Made by a program: the position numbers and the translations under genes
Shown: positions 48,795-56,516 of the stretch, in pieces
How the letters are laid out: the number at the start of each line of letters is the position of its first letter
Numbering within the stretch: position 1 is the stretch's first letter
IMG/VR virus record: IMGVR_UViG_3300022602_000004
Coordinates: 1-64,000 of that record
DNA length: 64,000 bases
Strand: one strand, 5' to 3'
From: a virus
Notes under the pieces: model-generated
What the model saw: the letters and a program-made list of their open reading frames with translations, nothing else
What the model was told of the DNA's origin: nothing
Database searches by the model: none

Positions 48795-51349
48795 TATTTA
48801 GCTTTCTCCTTTGGTTTAGTCTCAGTTTGTTTCGTAGCTAATTCTTTTTGCGCTTCTGTTTGCATTTTTGCAACGTCCTTAAGATGTTGATTTTGCTCAC
48901 GTTGTTTGCCTACATCAATAGCCAATTTTGCACCTTCAAGCGTATGGTCGGCTATCTCTTTGCGCTTAGCAAGTGATGCTTGGATTGCCATCTTAGCTCC
49001 TTCAGTTTCTTGTTGGGCGGCAATCCGTTTTGCTTCAAGTTGAATCTGCTGCATCTTAAGCTGGAAGTCATCTTGGTCTTTCTTAGACTTGCGTTGCTGT
49101 TCAGCCATCTTGATCTGCAGTTCTTGTTGTTGCAGTTGGATGATTGGGTCTTGAGCTTGTTGTTGCGCTTGTTGCTGTTGAGCTTGTTGTTGGTTTTGCA
49201 TTAACAGTTTTTGTGCAGCTTGTGCCATCAACGGAGATAACTGAGCTTCCATTTCTGGAGTCATATTAAGATCCTGCTCGCCTTCCATATGAGTATCGTG
49301 CTGTGCTGGTAAAGGCATGCCCATTTGCTGACTAATCTGATTGCGGTACTCAAACCCGATATGCTCATTAACGTGAGACATCATAGCCTGCATTAACTGC
49401 TGAGCCATTGGATTGTTAGCTAAAAGAGCTTGAATCTTAGGGTCTTGTATAGCAGCCATATGCACTTGAATGTGGGCTGGATGGTTTTGGTGAGCAAACG
49501 CCTTGACAGGCTTCATCATTAATACGTTTTGATTTTCCGTTACAGGATCCTGTGGCTTCATATCTTCTGGTAGTGGTACCAGCTTCTGATAGTTTTTGAT
49601 TCCCAACACGTCCAACATTTGACGGTGTAATACTGGTAAGTCATATAGCTGCGGGGCAGTTTGAGCCAGTTGTAAAGCAGCCTGATACTGTACTACTTTT
49701 TGCGCCATAGTAGCCGCATTGGGATCGGAGACAGGTATTACAAACACCATGTCATAGTCTGATTGCTTAGCCATACGAGAGCCTTCGGTTGGCTCATAGT
49801 CATATTCTTCTGGCGTGTAATCTCTAATAATATCTTTAAGCAGCTGGAACTCTTGCTTCATTGCATAGTGAATACGCGCTTGGATTGCGCTCATCGACTT
49901 CAATGTTCTTTCTAGAATTGCCAGTGTTGTTCCAACGGGAGCGTTTGCGCTCATGTCAGATGCTTGAATCTCCGCAGAACCTGCAAACTTGCGGCCTTCT
50001 TCTACGATAGTTCCTAATAAACTGTAAAGGACTTGACTTGGTTCTTTGTAGGGGAGAGGTAAGAGATTATCACGCATGGTGCCAGCTGGCACATCGACAT
50101 CTCTCCATTCACCAGGGGCGATAGGGGTGTCATCTCCTTTAACTCGCATACCACGGGTCTTAAACCCGCCGGGCAAATTCGATAATGTACCTGCGTCGAC
50201 AAGTTGACGAATAAGGCTAGTACCAGACTTAGCAAAAGCGCCGATAAGATGTATAAGGCCAAAGGCGTAGAAACCAAAGCCCGGAATGTACGGATAATGT
50301 ACGAAATGCTGTCTCTTATGATGTTGTTCATCTTCTGGTCTCCAGTTGCGACGGATAGCAAGAATAGTATTAGTACCCTTTTCAATCGTCACGATGTATG
50401 GCAACGCTATGCCAGTTGGTTCGCCGTCTTCATCAGTATGCTCAAACCCTTGAAGGTCTAGCTCTACGTGCATTTCTAACAGCTTAAAACGATCATCGGT
50501 TGTAGCTTTAAAGCCAAGCTTTTCCGCAATTTTCTTTTCAATTTCATCCATTACTTGGGTTGGTTCGCCCAAGTCTACGTCTCGGTAAAAACCTTCATGC
50601 TGCAAACGACGTACTTCATTCTCAGTCTTACGCATCACATGTGTAACACGCTCAGCTGACTCTAAGCTAGAAGCTCCATAAGGGACAACTACATCTTCTG
50701 CAGGGACGTACATAGATACTTGACGCTGTAAGCTTGGGTCAAAGTACACTTTCTTAAACGCGTTACCTGCAAGTCCTAAGCCCCATAACATACGCTCATG
50801 CTCAGGTCTGTATTCTTTCATCACATCTGTAATCTGGTAGTTCATGTCCTGCTGCACACGGTCTGCGGCATCTTTTTTCTCAGGAGTTTCTTTACCAATG
50901 ATTTGTGTTTTAACTGGGCCTGCTGCTGGAAACGTTTCCATCATGGTCTCAGCTTGGAACTTAACTACTGCCTCAGACAAGAGTGGGTGGTATACACCGC
51001 AAGCGCCTTCCCAAGGTTCAGCACGTTCTTCAATCTTTAAGCCAAGTAACTCAAGACCATCAACATAAGTTTGAATCCAGTCTTTTCTTGACGATACATC
51101 ATTATCAAAATCACCAGTCAATTCACTAGCTAATGTAGCAAGTACTTGCTCATCTAATACTTCAGCAAGGTTATCGTCAAACCCTTCTGGCTCTTCGTCT
51201 TTTTCCGTGCGCATGATGGGCTGTCCATCAATGCCAATCTCTACAGCTTCGGGATCTTCAATAGATATTTCTAGCTCAGGCTGATCGCCCTCTTCGTCAA
51301 GTTGATCTAAACCCTGTGGGGCCTGGTACATTGCTTTATCTATTGCCAT
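48794..51349 (-). CDS. portal protein
   Basis: The 851-residue protein carries E-P-W-E-G-A-C-G-V-Y-H-P-L-L-S-E-A-V, A-E-T-M-M-E-T-F-P-A-A-G-P-V, and I-P-G-F-G-F-Y-A-F-G, features I recall from large portals of environmental podoviruses. The last 200 residues are Gln-rich coiled coil (Q-Q-Q-A-Q-Q-Q-A-Q and K-R-I-A-A-Q-Q-E-T), which would form a long barrel above the ring as in P22. It forms the head entry for DNA, downstream of terminase. Confidence 0.88.
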   Translation of the reverse strand: MAIDKAMYQAPQGLDQLDEEGDQPELEISIEDPEAVEIGIDGQPIMRTEKDEEPEGFDDNLAEVLDEQVLATLASELTGDFDNDVSSRKDWIQTYVDGLELLGLKIEERAEPWEGACGVYHPLLSEAVVKFQAETMMETFPAAGPVKTQIIGKETPEKKDAADRVQQDMNYQITDVMKEYRPEHERMLWGLGLAGNAFKKVYFDPSLQRQVSMYVPAEDVVVPYGASSLESAERVTHVMRKTENEVRRLQHEGFYRDVDLGEPTQVMDEIEKKIAEKLGFKATTDDRFKLLEMHVELDLQGFEHTDEDGEPTGIALPYIVTIEKGTNTILAIRRNWRPEDEQHHKRQHFVHYPYIPGFGFYAFGLIHLIGAFAKSGTSLIRQLVDAGTLSNLPGGFKTRGMRVKGDDTPIAPGEWRDVDVPAGTMRDNLLPLPYKEPSQVLYSLLGTIVEEGRKFAGSAEIQASDMSANAPVGTTLAILERTLKSMSAIQARIHYAMKQEFQLLKDIIRDYTPEEYDYEPTEGSRMAKQSDYDMVFVIPVSDPNAATMAQKVVQYQAALQLAQTAPQLYDLPVLHRQMLDVLGIKNYQKLVPLPEDMKPQDPVTENQNVLMMKPVKAFAHQNHPAHIQVHMAAIQDPKIQALLANNPMAQQLMQAMMSHVNEHIGFEYRNQISQQMGMPLPAQHDTHMEGEQDLNMTPEMEAQLSPLMAQAAQKLLMQNQQQAQQQQAQQQAQDPIIQLQQQELQIKMAEQQRKSKKDQDDFQLKMQQIQLEAKRIAAQQETEGAKMAIQASLAKRKEIADHTLEGAKLAIDVGKQREQNQHLKDVAKMQTEAQKELATKQTETKPKEKAK

Positions 51350-51358
51350 AATTTATCC

Positions 51359-52879
51359 TTAATAATAGGCTGCTTTTTTGCGATATTTGTAAAGTATATC
51401 GTCATCAGGTTCGTCACTTGGCAGACGAATAAATCCGCCCTGCCTGAATCTTAACAGAGCTAGCGTAGTTGAGTCTACTAAGTCATCATTTAGACCACTA
51501 GGAAAGTCATTACATTCCTCAATTACATCCTTCGCCCAGCGGTGCGATGGCGCCCAGACGACCCCTCCCGAGAACAGATCGCTAATAGCATTAACTCGAG
51601 AGATTTTGTCTTGACCTTTGCCAGGTGTGAACTCCTGCGCTGGTATACCCATACGTCTGAACTCTTGATAGAGTGCCGCCCCATTGGACTTCTTTTCAAC
51701 CATAAACGCATCCGGTTGCCATTCTTTATATTCTTCGAGACAAAGTTTCTTAAGTTCCGGAAACTCCAGCCGCTTTTTGATCGCATTAAGTAGGATGATG
51801 TTGTAATTGTTGACCTCTTCGTTAAAGAAGACGCCCCACGTTGTGAGCGCATTAAAGTCCGCACGGTTGTTTGCCTCCTGAGCCGCGTCTAGCGACATGA
51901 TAATAAATTCACACTGCGGTGGCTGTTCCTTGTCCCAGATGTTCCACCACTCCCTTTTAATTAAAGCGCCTTCTTCAGATACTGGATTTTGCATATACTG
52001 AGCATTCCAATACCTAATGTCAAGCGCCGCTTTCTTAGCTAACAACTCCTCTACGGGCCAGAACTCAGGCCAAAGGCTTTCGCCATCATCTTTAATAGCA
52101 GGAAACTCAATAACTTCCCAAGGGTCAACCTCGTCGTTATTCTCTAGCTGTTTTATGATCTGTCCGGTTAAGTCAAGTTTAGACCACCGCGTCATCACAA
52201 CAATGATCGCACCACCCGGCATAAGGCGCTGAAGAGGCCCAGACTGGAACCACTCCCAAGCAGGAAGAAAAACGTCTGGTCGTCCTGTTTTGGCGTCTTG
52301 CTCAGAATGTGGATCGTCAATAATGAACAAATCAGCGCCCCTACCAGCGAGAGCACCTCCAACACCAATAGCAAAGTATTCACCATTAAAATTTGTTCCC
52401 CAACGCGAAGCCGATTTACTGTCAGCTTGTAATTCTACCTGCGGAAATATTGTTTTATAGTTGTCTGAACCAACAAGGTTCCTAACACGACGTCCAAAGT
52501 TAACAGCCAAATCCGCTGTGTGAGACGCCATGATGATTTTTTTCTGAGGATACTTACCCAAGAACCAGGCAGGAGCGAGATAGGATATAAGTTCTGACTT
52601 ACCATGACGCGGAGCGATATTAACAATGACTCGTTTTTTCTTACCGTTAGCAATATCTTCAAAAATTTGAGCCAGTTTAAGATGGTGCGGTCCGACTTTA
52701 TAGCCCGGGTATACGTGTTTAACAAAGTCCAAAAAGGATACTTTGCCTCGTTCTTGGGTGAGAAATTCGTCATATTTTTCTAATAAATCCTTAGTTTTCC
52801 GCTTAATTTGCTCTGGAGTTTTGGGGTTTTGGACCAATAATCGCAGCTTAAATAGCTGTTCCTGAGACAATTTATGCAT
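51359..52879 (-). CDS. terL: terminase large subunit
   Basis: The 506-residue motor has Walker A A89-P-R-H-G-K-S-E96, Walker B L-F-I-I-D188-D189-P-H, the T-R-W coupling motif (230-232) and the RNase H-like nuclease: M-S-L-D331-A-A, a mid acidic E in V-E-K-K-S-N-G, and N-D-D-L-V-D-S-T near 470. ATPase and nuclease halves are intact. It packages DNA into the head. It starts 8 nt inside the upstream gene. Confidence 0.95.
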   Translation of the reverse strand: MHKLSQEQLFKLRLLVQNPKTPEQIKRKTKDLLEKYDEFLTQERGKVSFLDFVKHVYPGYKVGPHHLKLAQIFEDIANGKKKRVIVNIAPRHGKSELISYLAPAWFLGKYPQKKIIMASHTADLAVNFGRRVRNLVGSDNYKTIFPQVELQADSKSASRWGTNFNGEYFAIGVGGALAGRGADLFIIDDPHSEQDAKTGRPDVFLPAWEWFQSGPLQRLMPGGAIIVVMTRWSKLDLTGQIIKQLENNDEVDPWEVIEFPAIKDDGESLWPEFWPVEELLAKKAALDIRYWNAQYMQNPVSEEGALIKREWWNIWDKEQPPQCEFIIMSLDAAQEANNRADFNALTTWGVFFNEEVNNYNIILLNAIKKRLEFPELKKLCLEEYKEWQPDAFMVEKKSNGAALYQEFRRMGIPAQEFTPGKGQDKISRVNAISDLFSGGVVWAPSHRWAKDVIEECNDFPSGLNDDLVDSTTLALLRFRQGGFIRLPSDEPDDDILYKYRKKAAYY

Positions 52880-53441
52880 CTTTTTCGTCTTTTTCTGTGA
52901 TGTTTTTAGCTTCTACATCAATATATTTACCCTCAACATCATCTAAAAGGGTCAATAACTCAGCCTCAACCTCTTCCATAGACTGGATTTTGACTGTAAC
53001 TTCGCTTCTTTTCTTGAACGCATCGACTCCATCAACCTCACCAAGCACCCGCAGAGCTGCAACTTTGGTCTTTACATCCTTGGCAGCCTCTACAGAATGC
53101 ACTAAGTTGTTGACTACATAGGTTTTTAGGTCGGATAACTCATCTACGATGCTCACATTCATCTGGGCTACCATGCCAGCTAACATAGCAAGAGTCTCGT
53201 TGGGGTACTGATTAAACTCTGGGCGGAACTTGGGGTCACTTGCCATCTGCACGGCTAGCTTTTTAGCGTCGTCAACGTTACCTTTGTTGGGTGAGATGGG
53301 TTGTCCGCTTAGTTCAGACATTAAAGCCACTACGTTTGCCCGCATGTTTAACTCTTCTTGGGGCGTGAGTTCAGGAAATGCTTCGGTAGCATTCTTTGGT
53401 AGGGGGATGTTACTCTCGATTTCTGGAATATACGCGTCCAT
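52872..53441 (-). CDS. terminase small subunit candidate
   Basis: The 189-residue protein lies directly upstream of terL and overlaps it, the standard place for TerS. It has P-E-L-T-P-Q-E-E-L, a helical middle and an acidic end. No clear HTH motif is visible in the N-terminus, so the call rests mainly on position. No ribosome site is found before ATG 53441; the promoter's start point falls on or near this ATG. Confidence 0.65.
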   Translation of the reverse strand: MDAYIPEIESNIPLPKNATEAFPELTPQEELNMRANVVALMSELSGQPISPNKGNVDDAKKLAVQMASDPKFRPEFNQYPNETLAMLAGMVAQMNVSIVDELSDLKTYVVNNLVHSVEAAKDVKTKVAALRVLGEVDGVDAFKKRSEVTVKIQSMEEVEAELLTLLDDVEGKYIDVEAKNITEKDEKDA

Positions 53442-53447
53442 GCGCGA

Positions 53448-53489
53448 AGTATATAAGGGTTTTAACTATGTGTAAAGAGTTTCTTTACA
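53448..53489 (-). promoter_or_regulatory. late-block promoter with overlapping inverted repeat
   Basis: On the minus strand TTTACA (53476-53471) and TATACT (53453-53448) are spaced by exactly 17 nt, both 5/6 matches to sigma-70 boxes. The start would fall near 53441, the A of the TerS ATG. An inverted repeat, TGTAAAG (53471-53477), loop of 5, CTTTACA (53483-53489), covers the -35 box, so a repressor or activator site is likely. Confidence 0.7.
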
Positions 53490-53577
53490 GAAAAAGAATG
53501 GGGCGACGGCTAAAAATGCGCATCTTTAATTCTACGGAAACCCCTAAAAACACACCCTCACGTGTATGAGTAATATG

Positions 53578-53952
53578 TTACACCTTTTTCTTTTTACGCC
53601 GAACCTTTTTCTTTTCCTCTCGTTCTTCGTGATGATGAATGCGATGGCAATTGGCGCATAGGGGTATGCACTTTTTAATTTCTTCTTTAGCTTTTTTGTA
53701 ATTACCTAATTGAGCTAGGCGGTTTACTGAGTGGTAATCTGTTCTATCTACGTGGTGAAAGTCTAGTGCTGCTGGATGAGAGAACCCACACATCGTACAT
53801 TTAAATGTACTCTTAAATGCATACCACTCTTCACGCTTGTCGCGTTTTAATTTAGCCGCCCTAGCTTTTACTTCTACTTGATTAGCTAGGTAATGCTTAC
53901 GGCTGTACTCCTTGTGTTTGTTTTTTCTTACGTTCGCGTCTTTGTACGGCAT
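53578..53952 (-). CDS. HNH endonuclease
   Basis: The 124-residue protein has a basic N-terminus and an HNH core with two zinc-binding pairs: C-T-M-C-G, then F-H-H-V-D-R with the general base His, and C-A-N-C-H-R-I-H-H at the end. It is a free-standing nicking enzyme or homing-type nuclease. I chose ATG 53952; upstream in-frame codons lie inside the neighbouring gene. It overlaps the GNAT gene end by 56 nt in another frame. Confidence 0.85.
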   Translation of the reverse strand: MPYKDANVRKNKHKEYSRKHYLANQVEVKARAAKLKRDKREEWYAFKSTFKCTMCGFSHPAALDFHHVDRTDYHSVNRLAQLGNYKKAKEEIKKCIPLCANCHRIHHHEEREEKKKVRRKKKKV

Positions 53953-54385
53953 CGGGATGAACCTTATATCTCCAGTAGATAGCGTTTTTAAAAGACCACT
54001 TGTTGGCAGGAGTATATATCTTAAATCCACAAGATATCAAAGAGTTTGATGATGCGGGGTTATTTGTTGTATCAGTGATGAGCCAATTCCAACCTAACTT
54101 CTTAGCTTGTGCTTGTCGTACTTTGATTAATCTTTTCTGTAATCCTTTGCCTGTGTACTCATACATCACACCTGCTCTACATAAGTAACCTGTATCGTTC
54201 CAAGCAATCGACCGAACAAGACCAGCAAATCCCACGGGCTTGCCATCCTCTGTATATACGATCCACCAATGCCCACGATCTGGTTTGTAGATAGAGTCGC
54301 TCGGCAGGATTTTCTTTTGTAAGTAACATAGCATCGTAACGTTAGCAGGTTCGCGTAGATCAACTTTTCGGACAAAGAACTTCAT
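53897..54385 (-). CDS. GNAT acetyltransferase
   Basis: The 162-residue protein has W-W-I-V-Y-T-E-D-G-K-P-V-G-F-A-G-L, A-G-V-M-Y-E-Y-T-G-K-G-L-Q-K-R-L (the acetyl-CoA loop, x-G-K-G-L), and N-N-P-A-S-S-N-S-L-I-S-C-G-F. It is a typical GNAT of unknown target, with a short basic C-terminal tail encoded by DNA shared with the HNH gene. GGAG precedes the ATG. Confidence 0.85.
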   Translation of the reverse strand: MKFFVRKVDLREPANVTMLCYLQKKILPSDSIYKPDRGHWWIVYTEDGKPVGFAGLVRSIAWNDTGYLCRAGVMYEYTGKGLQKRLIKVRQAQAKKLGWNWLITDTTNNPASSNSLISCGFKIYTPANKWSFKNAIYWRYKVHPDAVQRRERKKKQTQGVQP

Positions 54386-54632
54386 AGCAACTCCTAAGAA
54401 TTTTTAAATATTATCCCCCATATATGACAGTTTTGGGTCCCCTTGACGGGGGGTGTTTCTGTATAAATGTAAAGTTATGGATAGGCGCAATTTAGGTCAG
54501 GGGTGTGGCGTTTTTTATTTTTATATTCAATAAGTTAGGTCAATAATGGAGTCGTCTGAGTTTGGAAATTTAGTGGAGTTATTTGTGTAGATCAAAGGGT
54601 ATAGGGCACGGATGGAACCAATCTAGGAATCA
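54386..54632. other. non-coding region before early module 1
   Basis: No gene is seen. It holds CCCC-TTGAC-GGGG (from 54439), two direct TTAGGTCA copies (54492-54499, 54535-54542) and an AT-rich tract (TTTTTTATTTTTATATTC). On the minus strand it must contain the promoter for the GNAT/HNH pair, but no convincing box pair was found. Confidence 0.5.
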
Positions 54633-54662
54633 GGGGGGTGGGGGGTCGGGATTGGGGGCGGG
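54633..54662 (+). other. G-quadruplex-type G-run
   Basis: Five G-tracts (6, 6, 3, 5 and 3 Gs) separated by 1-3 nt occur within 30 nt of the non-template strand, ending 4 nt before the -35 box of promoter P1. This fits the standard intramolecular quadruplex pattern and stands out in AT-rich DNA. Confidence 0.7.
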
Positions 54663-54666
54663 AAAC

Positions 54667-54695
54667 TTGACATATGCCAGCGCTTGGTATAGAAC
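54667..54695 (+). promoter_or_regulatory. early promoter P1
   Basis: TTGACA (54667-54672), 17-nt spacer, TAGAAC (54690-54695). The outer blocks GGAAACTTGAC and TAGAACTGTAATCA with an 18-nt gap are shared exactly with P2, which shows both are functional units. Confidence 0.75.
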
Positions 54696-54702
54696 TGTAA
54701 TC

Positions 54703-54719
54703 ACTGACACGGTGTCAGT
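54703..54719. promoter_or_regulatory. operator-like 17-bp palindrome
   Basis: ACTGACAC-G-GTGTCAGT is a perfect palindrome right after P1, at or just past the expected transcription start. It fits a dimeric repressor site or a stable 5' hairpin of the mRNA. Confidence 0.65.
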
Positions 54720-54739
54720 ATTAACTAAAGGAGAAGGCA

Positions 54740-54949
54740 ATGTATAAACTATTCTATACAACCAACATGAAGCAAGTAGATACAGGAGATGTAGTTCACT
54801 TCGCTAACAGGGCTTGGACAGTAGAAGGCATAGATGAATCAGCCAAGTATCTAGAGACTAGGGTTTGGGTTCGGTCGATGGATGAACAACACCTATGCAT
54901 CAGCGCATCACCTAATGACTTCGGTGCGCGATTTATTCTAACTAAGTAA
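54740..54949 (+). CDS. hypothetical early protein (69 aa)
   Basis: Starts after AAAGGAGAAGG. Short protein with beta-like strands (V-D-T-G-D-V-V-H-F-A-N-R-A-W-T-V-E-G-I-D) and the end F-G-A-R-F-I. No family recognised. It is the only gene of module 1, with its own promoter, palindrome and hairpin, so it is likely an abundant early protein. Confidence 0.8.
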   Translation: MYKLFYTTNMKQVDTGDVVHFANRAWTVEGIDESAKYLETRVWVRSMDEQHLCISASPNDFGARFILTK

Positions 54950-54956
54950 CACTCGG

Positions 54957-54974
54957 TCCCTGCGAAAGCAGGGA
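54957..54974 (+). terminator. GAAA-loop hairpin after module 1
   Basis: TCCCTGC-GAAA-GCAGGGA, a perfect 7-bp stem with GNRA loop, 8 nt after the gene. No U-run follows, so it may be an mRNA-stabilising end or a partial terminator. Confidence 0.6.
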
Positions 54975-54976
54975 TT

Positions 54977-54997
54977 GAAACCAGTTACTTGTTGTCG
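54977..54997 (+). repeat. 21-bp direct repeat, copy 1
   Basis: GAAACCAGTTACTTGTTGTCG, identical to 55813-55833. Both copies follow the hairpin that ends an early module and are followed by GC-rich, G-TG-CG-rich DNA. Confidence 0.85.
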
Positions 54998-55047
54998 GGC
55001 GCGTCTATGCGAGTGCGTTATTTAGTGTGCCATTCTTGCGTGGAAAC

Positions 55048-55076
55048 TTGACTAATGAGCTTGTGTCGCGTAGAAC
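55048..55076 (+). promoter_or_regulatory. early promoter P2
   Basis: TTGACT (55048-55053), 17-nt spacer, TAGAAC (55071-55076). Shares GGAAACTTGAC and TAGAACTGTAATCA with P1, with the same 18-nt gap but unrelated spacer sequence. Confidence 0.75.
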
Positions 55077-55085
55077 TGTAATCAG

Positions 55086-55103
55086 CCAAGCAATTCCGCT
55101 TGG
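55086..55103. promoter_or_regulatory. inverted repeat after P2
   Basis: CCAAGC-AATTCC-GCTTGG. It takes the same place as the P1 palindrome but has a different sequence, so the two promoters could answer to different regulators, or both hairpins could protect mRNA 5' ends. Confidence 0.55.
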
Positions 55104-55140
55104 TCTATGTAGTATTTCATTTTATGAAAGGTAATACAAA

Positions 55141-55758
55141 ATGGCTAAAAACCAAAACCTAGCAGTAGATTTAATCGCCTCCCTCAAAGACGGAGCTTAC
55201 AAACAAGCCTCAGCTAATGACCGCATTGTATCGGTTGCGAAGTATGTAATCGAAAAGGTCAAGGGCTTTCCTGAGGCTTTGCCTGATGAGGCTAAGGCTG
55301 AGTTAGTCGAGGGTTATCGTCTACGCTTTAATGAGAATAACCCTGCTATTCAGTATGTCATTGTTAATGACCACTACTTGTTAGCTAGCGACTGCCCTGA
55401 TGTAAAAGAGGGGTTTGTTAATATCGGGGTAGATTATGCCTACTCATTCAGCCAACAGCAGTTTGGCAAGCTCAAGAATGAGAACCCCTACTTGTATGAC
55501 ATTATCAAGCCTTTGCGTGATAAGTGTTCTACCTATTGCAGTAATCGTATCAACGACCTAAAGCGTCAAGCTCGGGCTTTGCTCAAGACTGATACTAAGG
55601 GTAATCGTGGTGCAACTCTTGATTTTGGACAACGCTTAGTCAAGGTCTTTGATGACCTCGAGGCTAAGTGCAAGGTAGCCAAAGAAAGAGGTGATACAAC
55701 GGCTGATCTAGTCAAGTATCGCAAAGCAGTCGAGGCTTTTAACAAGGCTTGGGCTTAA
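55141..55758 (+). CDS. hypothetical early protein (205 aa)
   Basis: Helix-rich, soluble, charged protein. Features: L-I-A-S-L-K-D-G, the aromatic stretch V-D-Y-A-Y-S-F-S-Q-Q-Q-F, C-S-T-Y-C-S-N-R-I-N-D-L-K-R-Q-A-R-A-L-L-K, and a coiled end K-V-F-D-D-L-E-A-K. No recognised family. It is the sole gene of module 2 with a strong terminator, so an abundant early product such as a host take-over or DNA-binding protein is likely. Confidence 0.85.
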   Translation: MAKNQNLAVDLIASLKDGAYKQASANDRIVSVAKYVIEKVKGFPEALPDEAKAELVEGYRLRFNENNPAIQYVIVNDHYLLASDCPDVKEGFVNIGVDYAYSFSQQQFGKLKNENPYLYDIIKPLRDKCSTYCSNRINDLKRQARALLKTDTKGNRGATLDFGQRLVKVFDDLEAKCKVAKERGDTTADLVKYRKAVEAFNKAWA

Positions 55759-55767
55759 GTAGTATCG

Positions 55768-55799
55768 AGGGACAGGGCTTCGGCTCTGTCCCTTTTTTT
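55768..55799 (+). terminator. strong intrinsic terminator
   Basis: AGGGACAGGGC (55768-55778), UUCG loop, GCTCTGTCCCT (55783-55793), all paired with one G-U, followed by TTTTTTT. Very stable. Confidence 0.95.
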
Positions 55800-55812
55800 G
55801 TGCCTTGAAAAT

Positions 55813-55833
55813 GAAACCAGTTACTTGTTGTCG
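55813..55833 (+). repeat. 21-bp direct repeat, copy 2
   Basis: Identical to 54977-54997, 836 bp away; see that entry. It follows the module 2 terminator. Confidence 0.85.
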
Positions 55834-55898
55834 CGTGCGTGAGTGCGTGTGTTAAATATCTCATAGCCCATGTGCCAGCGCAAGGTCATTGATTAGTG

Positions 55899-55916
55899 TT
55901 CCACGGGATAGTGGAA
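55899..55916 (+). repeat. TTCCAY-N6-GTGGAA element, copy 1
   Basis: TTCCAC-GGGATA-GTGGAA, perfect 6-bp stem, 6-nt loop. The wider block TTAG(T/C)GTTCCACG and TAGTGGAATYTG is shared with copy 2. It lies at the left edge of the repeat-rich region. Confidence 0.85.
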
Positions 55917-55985
55917 TCTGCCCTGTATCATTTAGAATTCTAAGAACTGATGCGACAATATCAGCCAACGCTAAGTTATTACAAA

Positions 55986-56381
55986 AAATTCCAAGTTTAG
56001 AATCGGGGGTTCTGAGTTCCGCAGAAAAATTCCAAGTGGTTTGGAATTTAATTTGTTTTATAAATCATGGACTTACACAGGAAATTCCAAAATTCCAAGT
56101 TTTTTAGAAATAGGCTAGGGGGTAAAGAGTTATTTTAGAAAAGTTGTGTCAGCAAGAAGTCTTTTTTCCCGATGTATTTTAGTAAAGCAGAAAACACTCG
56201 CAAGGTATTGTTACCTCAAAAAAACTTGGAATTTTGGAATTTTTCTTATTCTTCTTCTTTTTTAATTTAATAAATAATATATATAACAAGGACTTATAGC
56301 ATTTTTTACCCCGAAAATTAAATTCCAAAACCATTTTTAAACTTGGAATTTTTCTTGGAATTTTTTACAAACTTGGAATTT
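55986..56381. other. candidate replication origin with 11 AAATTCCAAG repeats
   Basis: Eleven copies of AAATTCCAA(G) or its complement CTTGGAATTT lie at 55986, 56027, 56041 (reverse), 56082, 56090, 56225 (reverse), 56234 (reverse), 56320, 56342 (reverse), 56354 (reverse) and 56372 (reverse). The left group is mainly forward and the right mainly reverse, around AT-rich DNA (56243-56290, A/T almost only). This looks like iterons with an unwinding element. No gene of note crosses the region. An array for a transcription regulator is the alternative. Confidence 0.6.
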
Positions 56382-56420
56382 TTTTGGTCTACCCTCGCCT
56401 AAAAAAGTTATCCACTAAGA

Positions 56421-56449
56421 TTGTGTTAAAGGTAAAGTTATACTATAAT
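56421..56449 (+). promoter_or_regulatory. early promoter P3
   Basis: TTGTGT (56421-56426), 17-nt spacer, TATAAT (56444-56449). Spacer holds GTAAAGTT. Nearly the same block recurs as P4. It would drive the small gene operon from 56564. Confidence 0.75.
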
Positions 56450-56516
56450 TATAGTGTTGGTTGGCGAGAAAATAAGACGGCAACATAGTCCCCTCACCCA
56501 CCAGCATTACTTAGCG

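Noticed and set aside
54443-54476. TTGACG and TATAAA, with GTAAAGTT, as another promoter
   Set aside because: Spacing of 13 nt is too short, and aligning on GTAAAGTT with P3/P4 gives no -35 or -10 match.
54977-55833. 21-bp repeats considered as attachment sites
   Set aside because: No integrase or tRNA is near; both copies fit module ends better.
55889-56107. 72-codon frame in the repeat-rich region
   Set aside because: Starts with TTG, no ribosome site, and it crosses palindrome copy 1 and several repeats of non-coding type.
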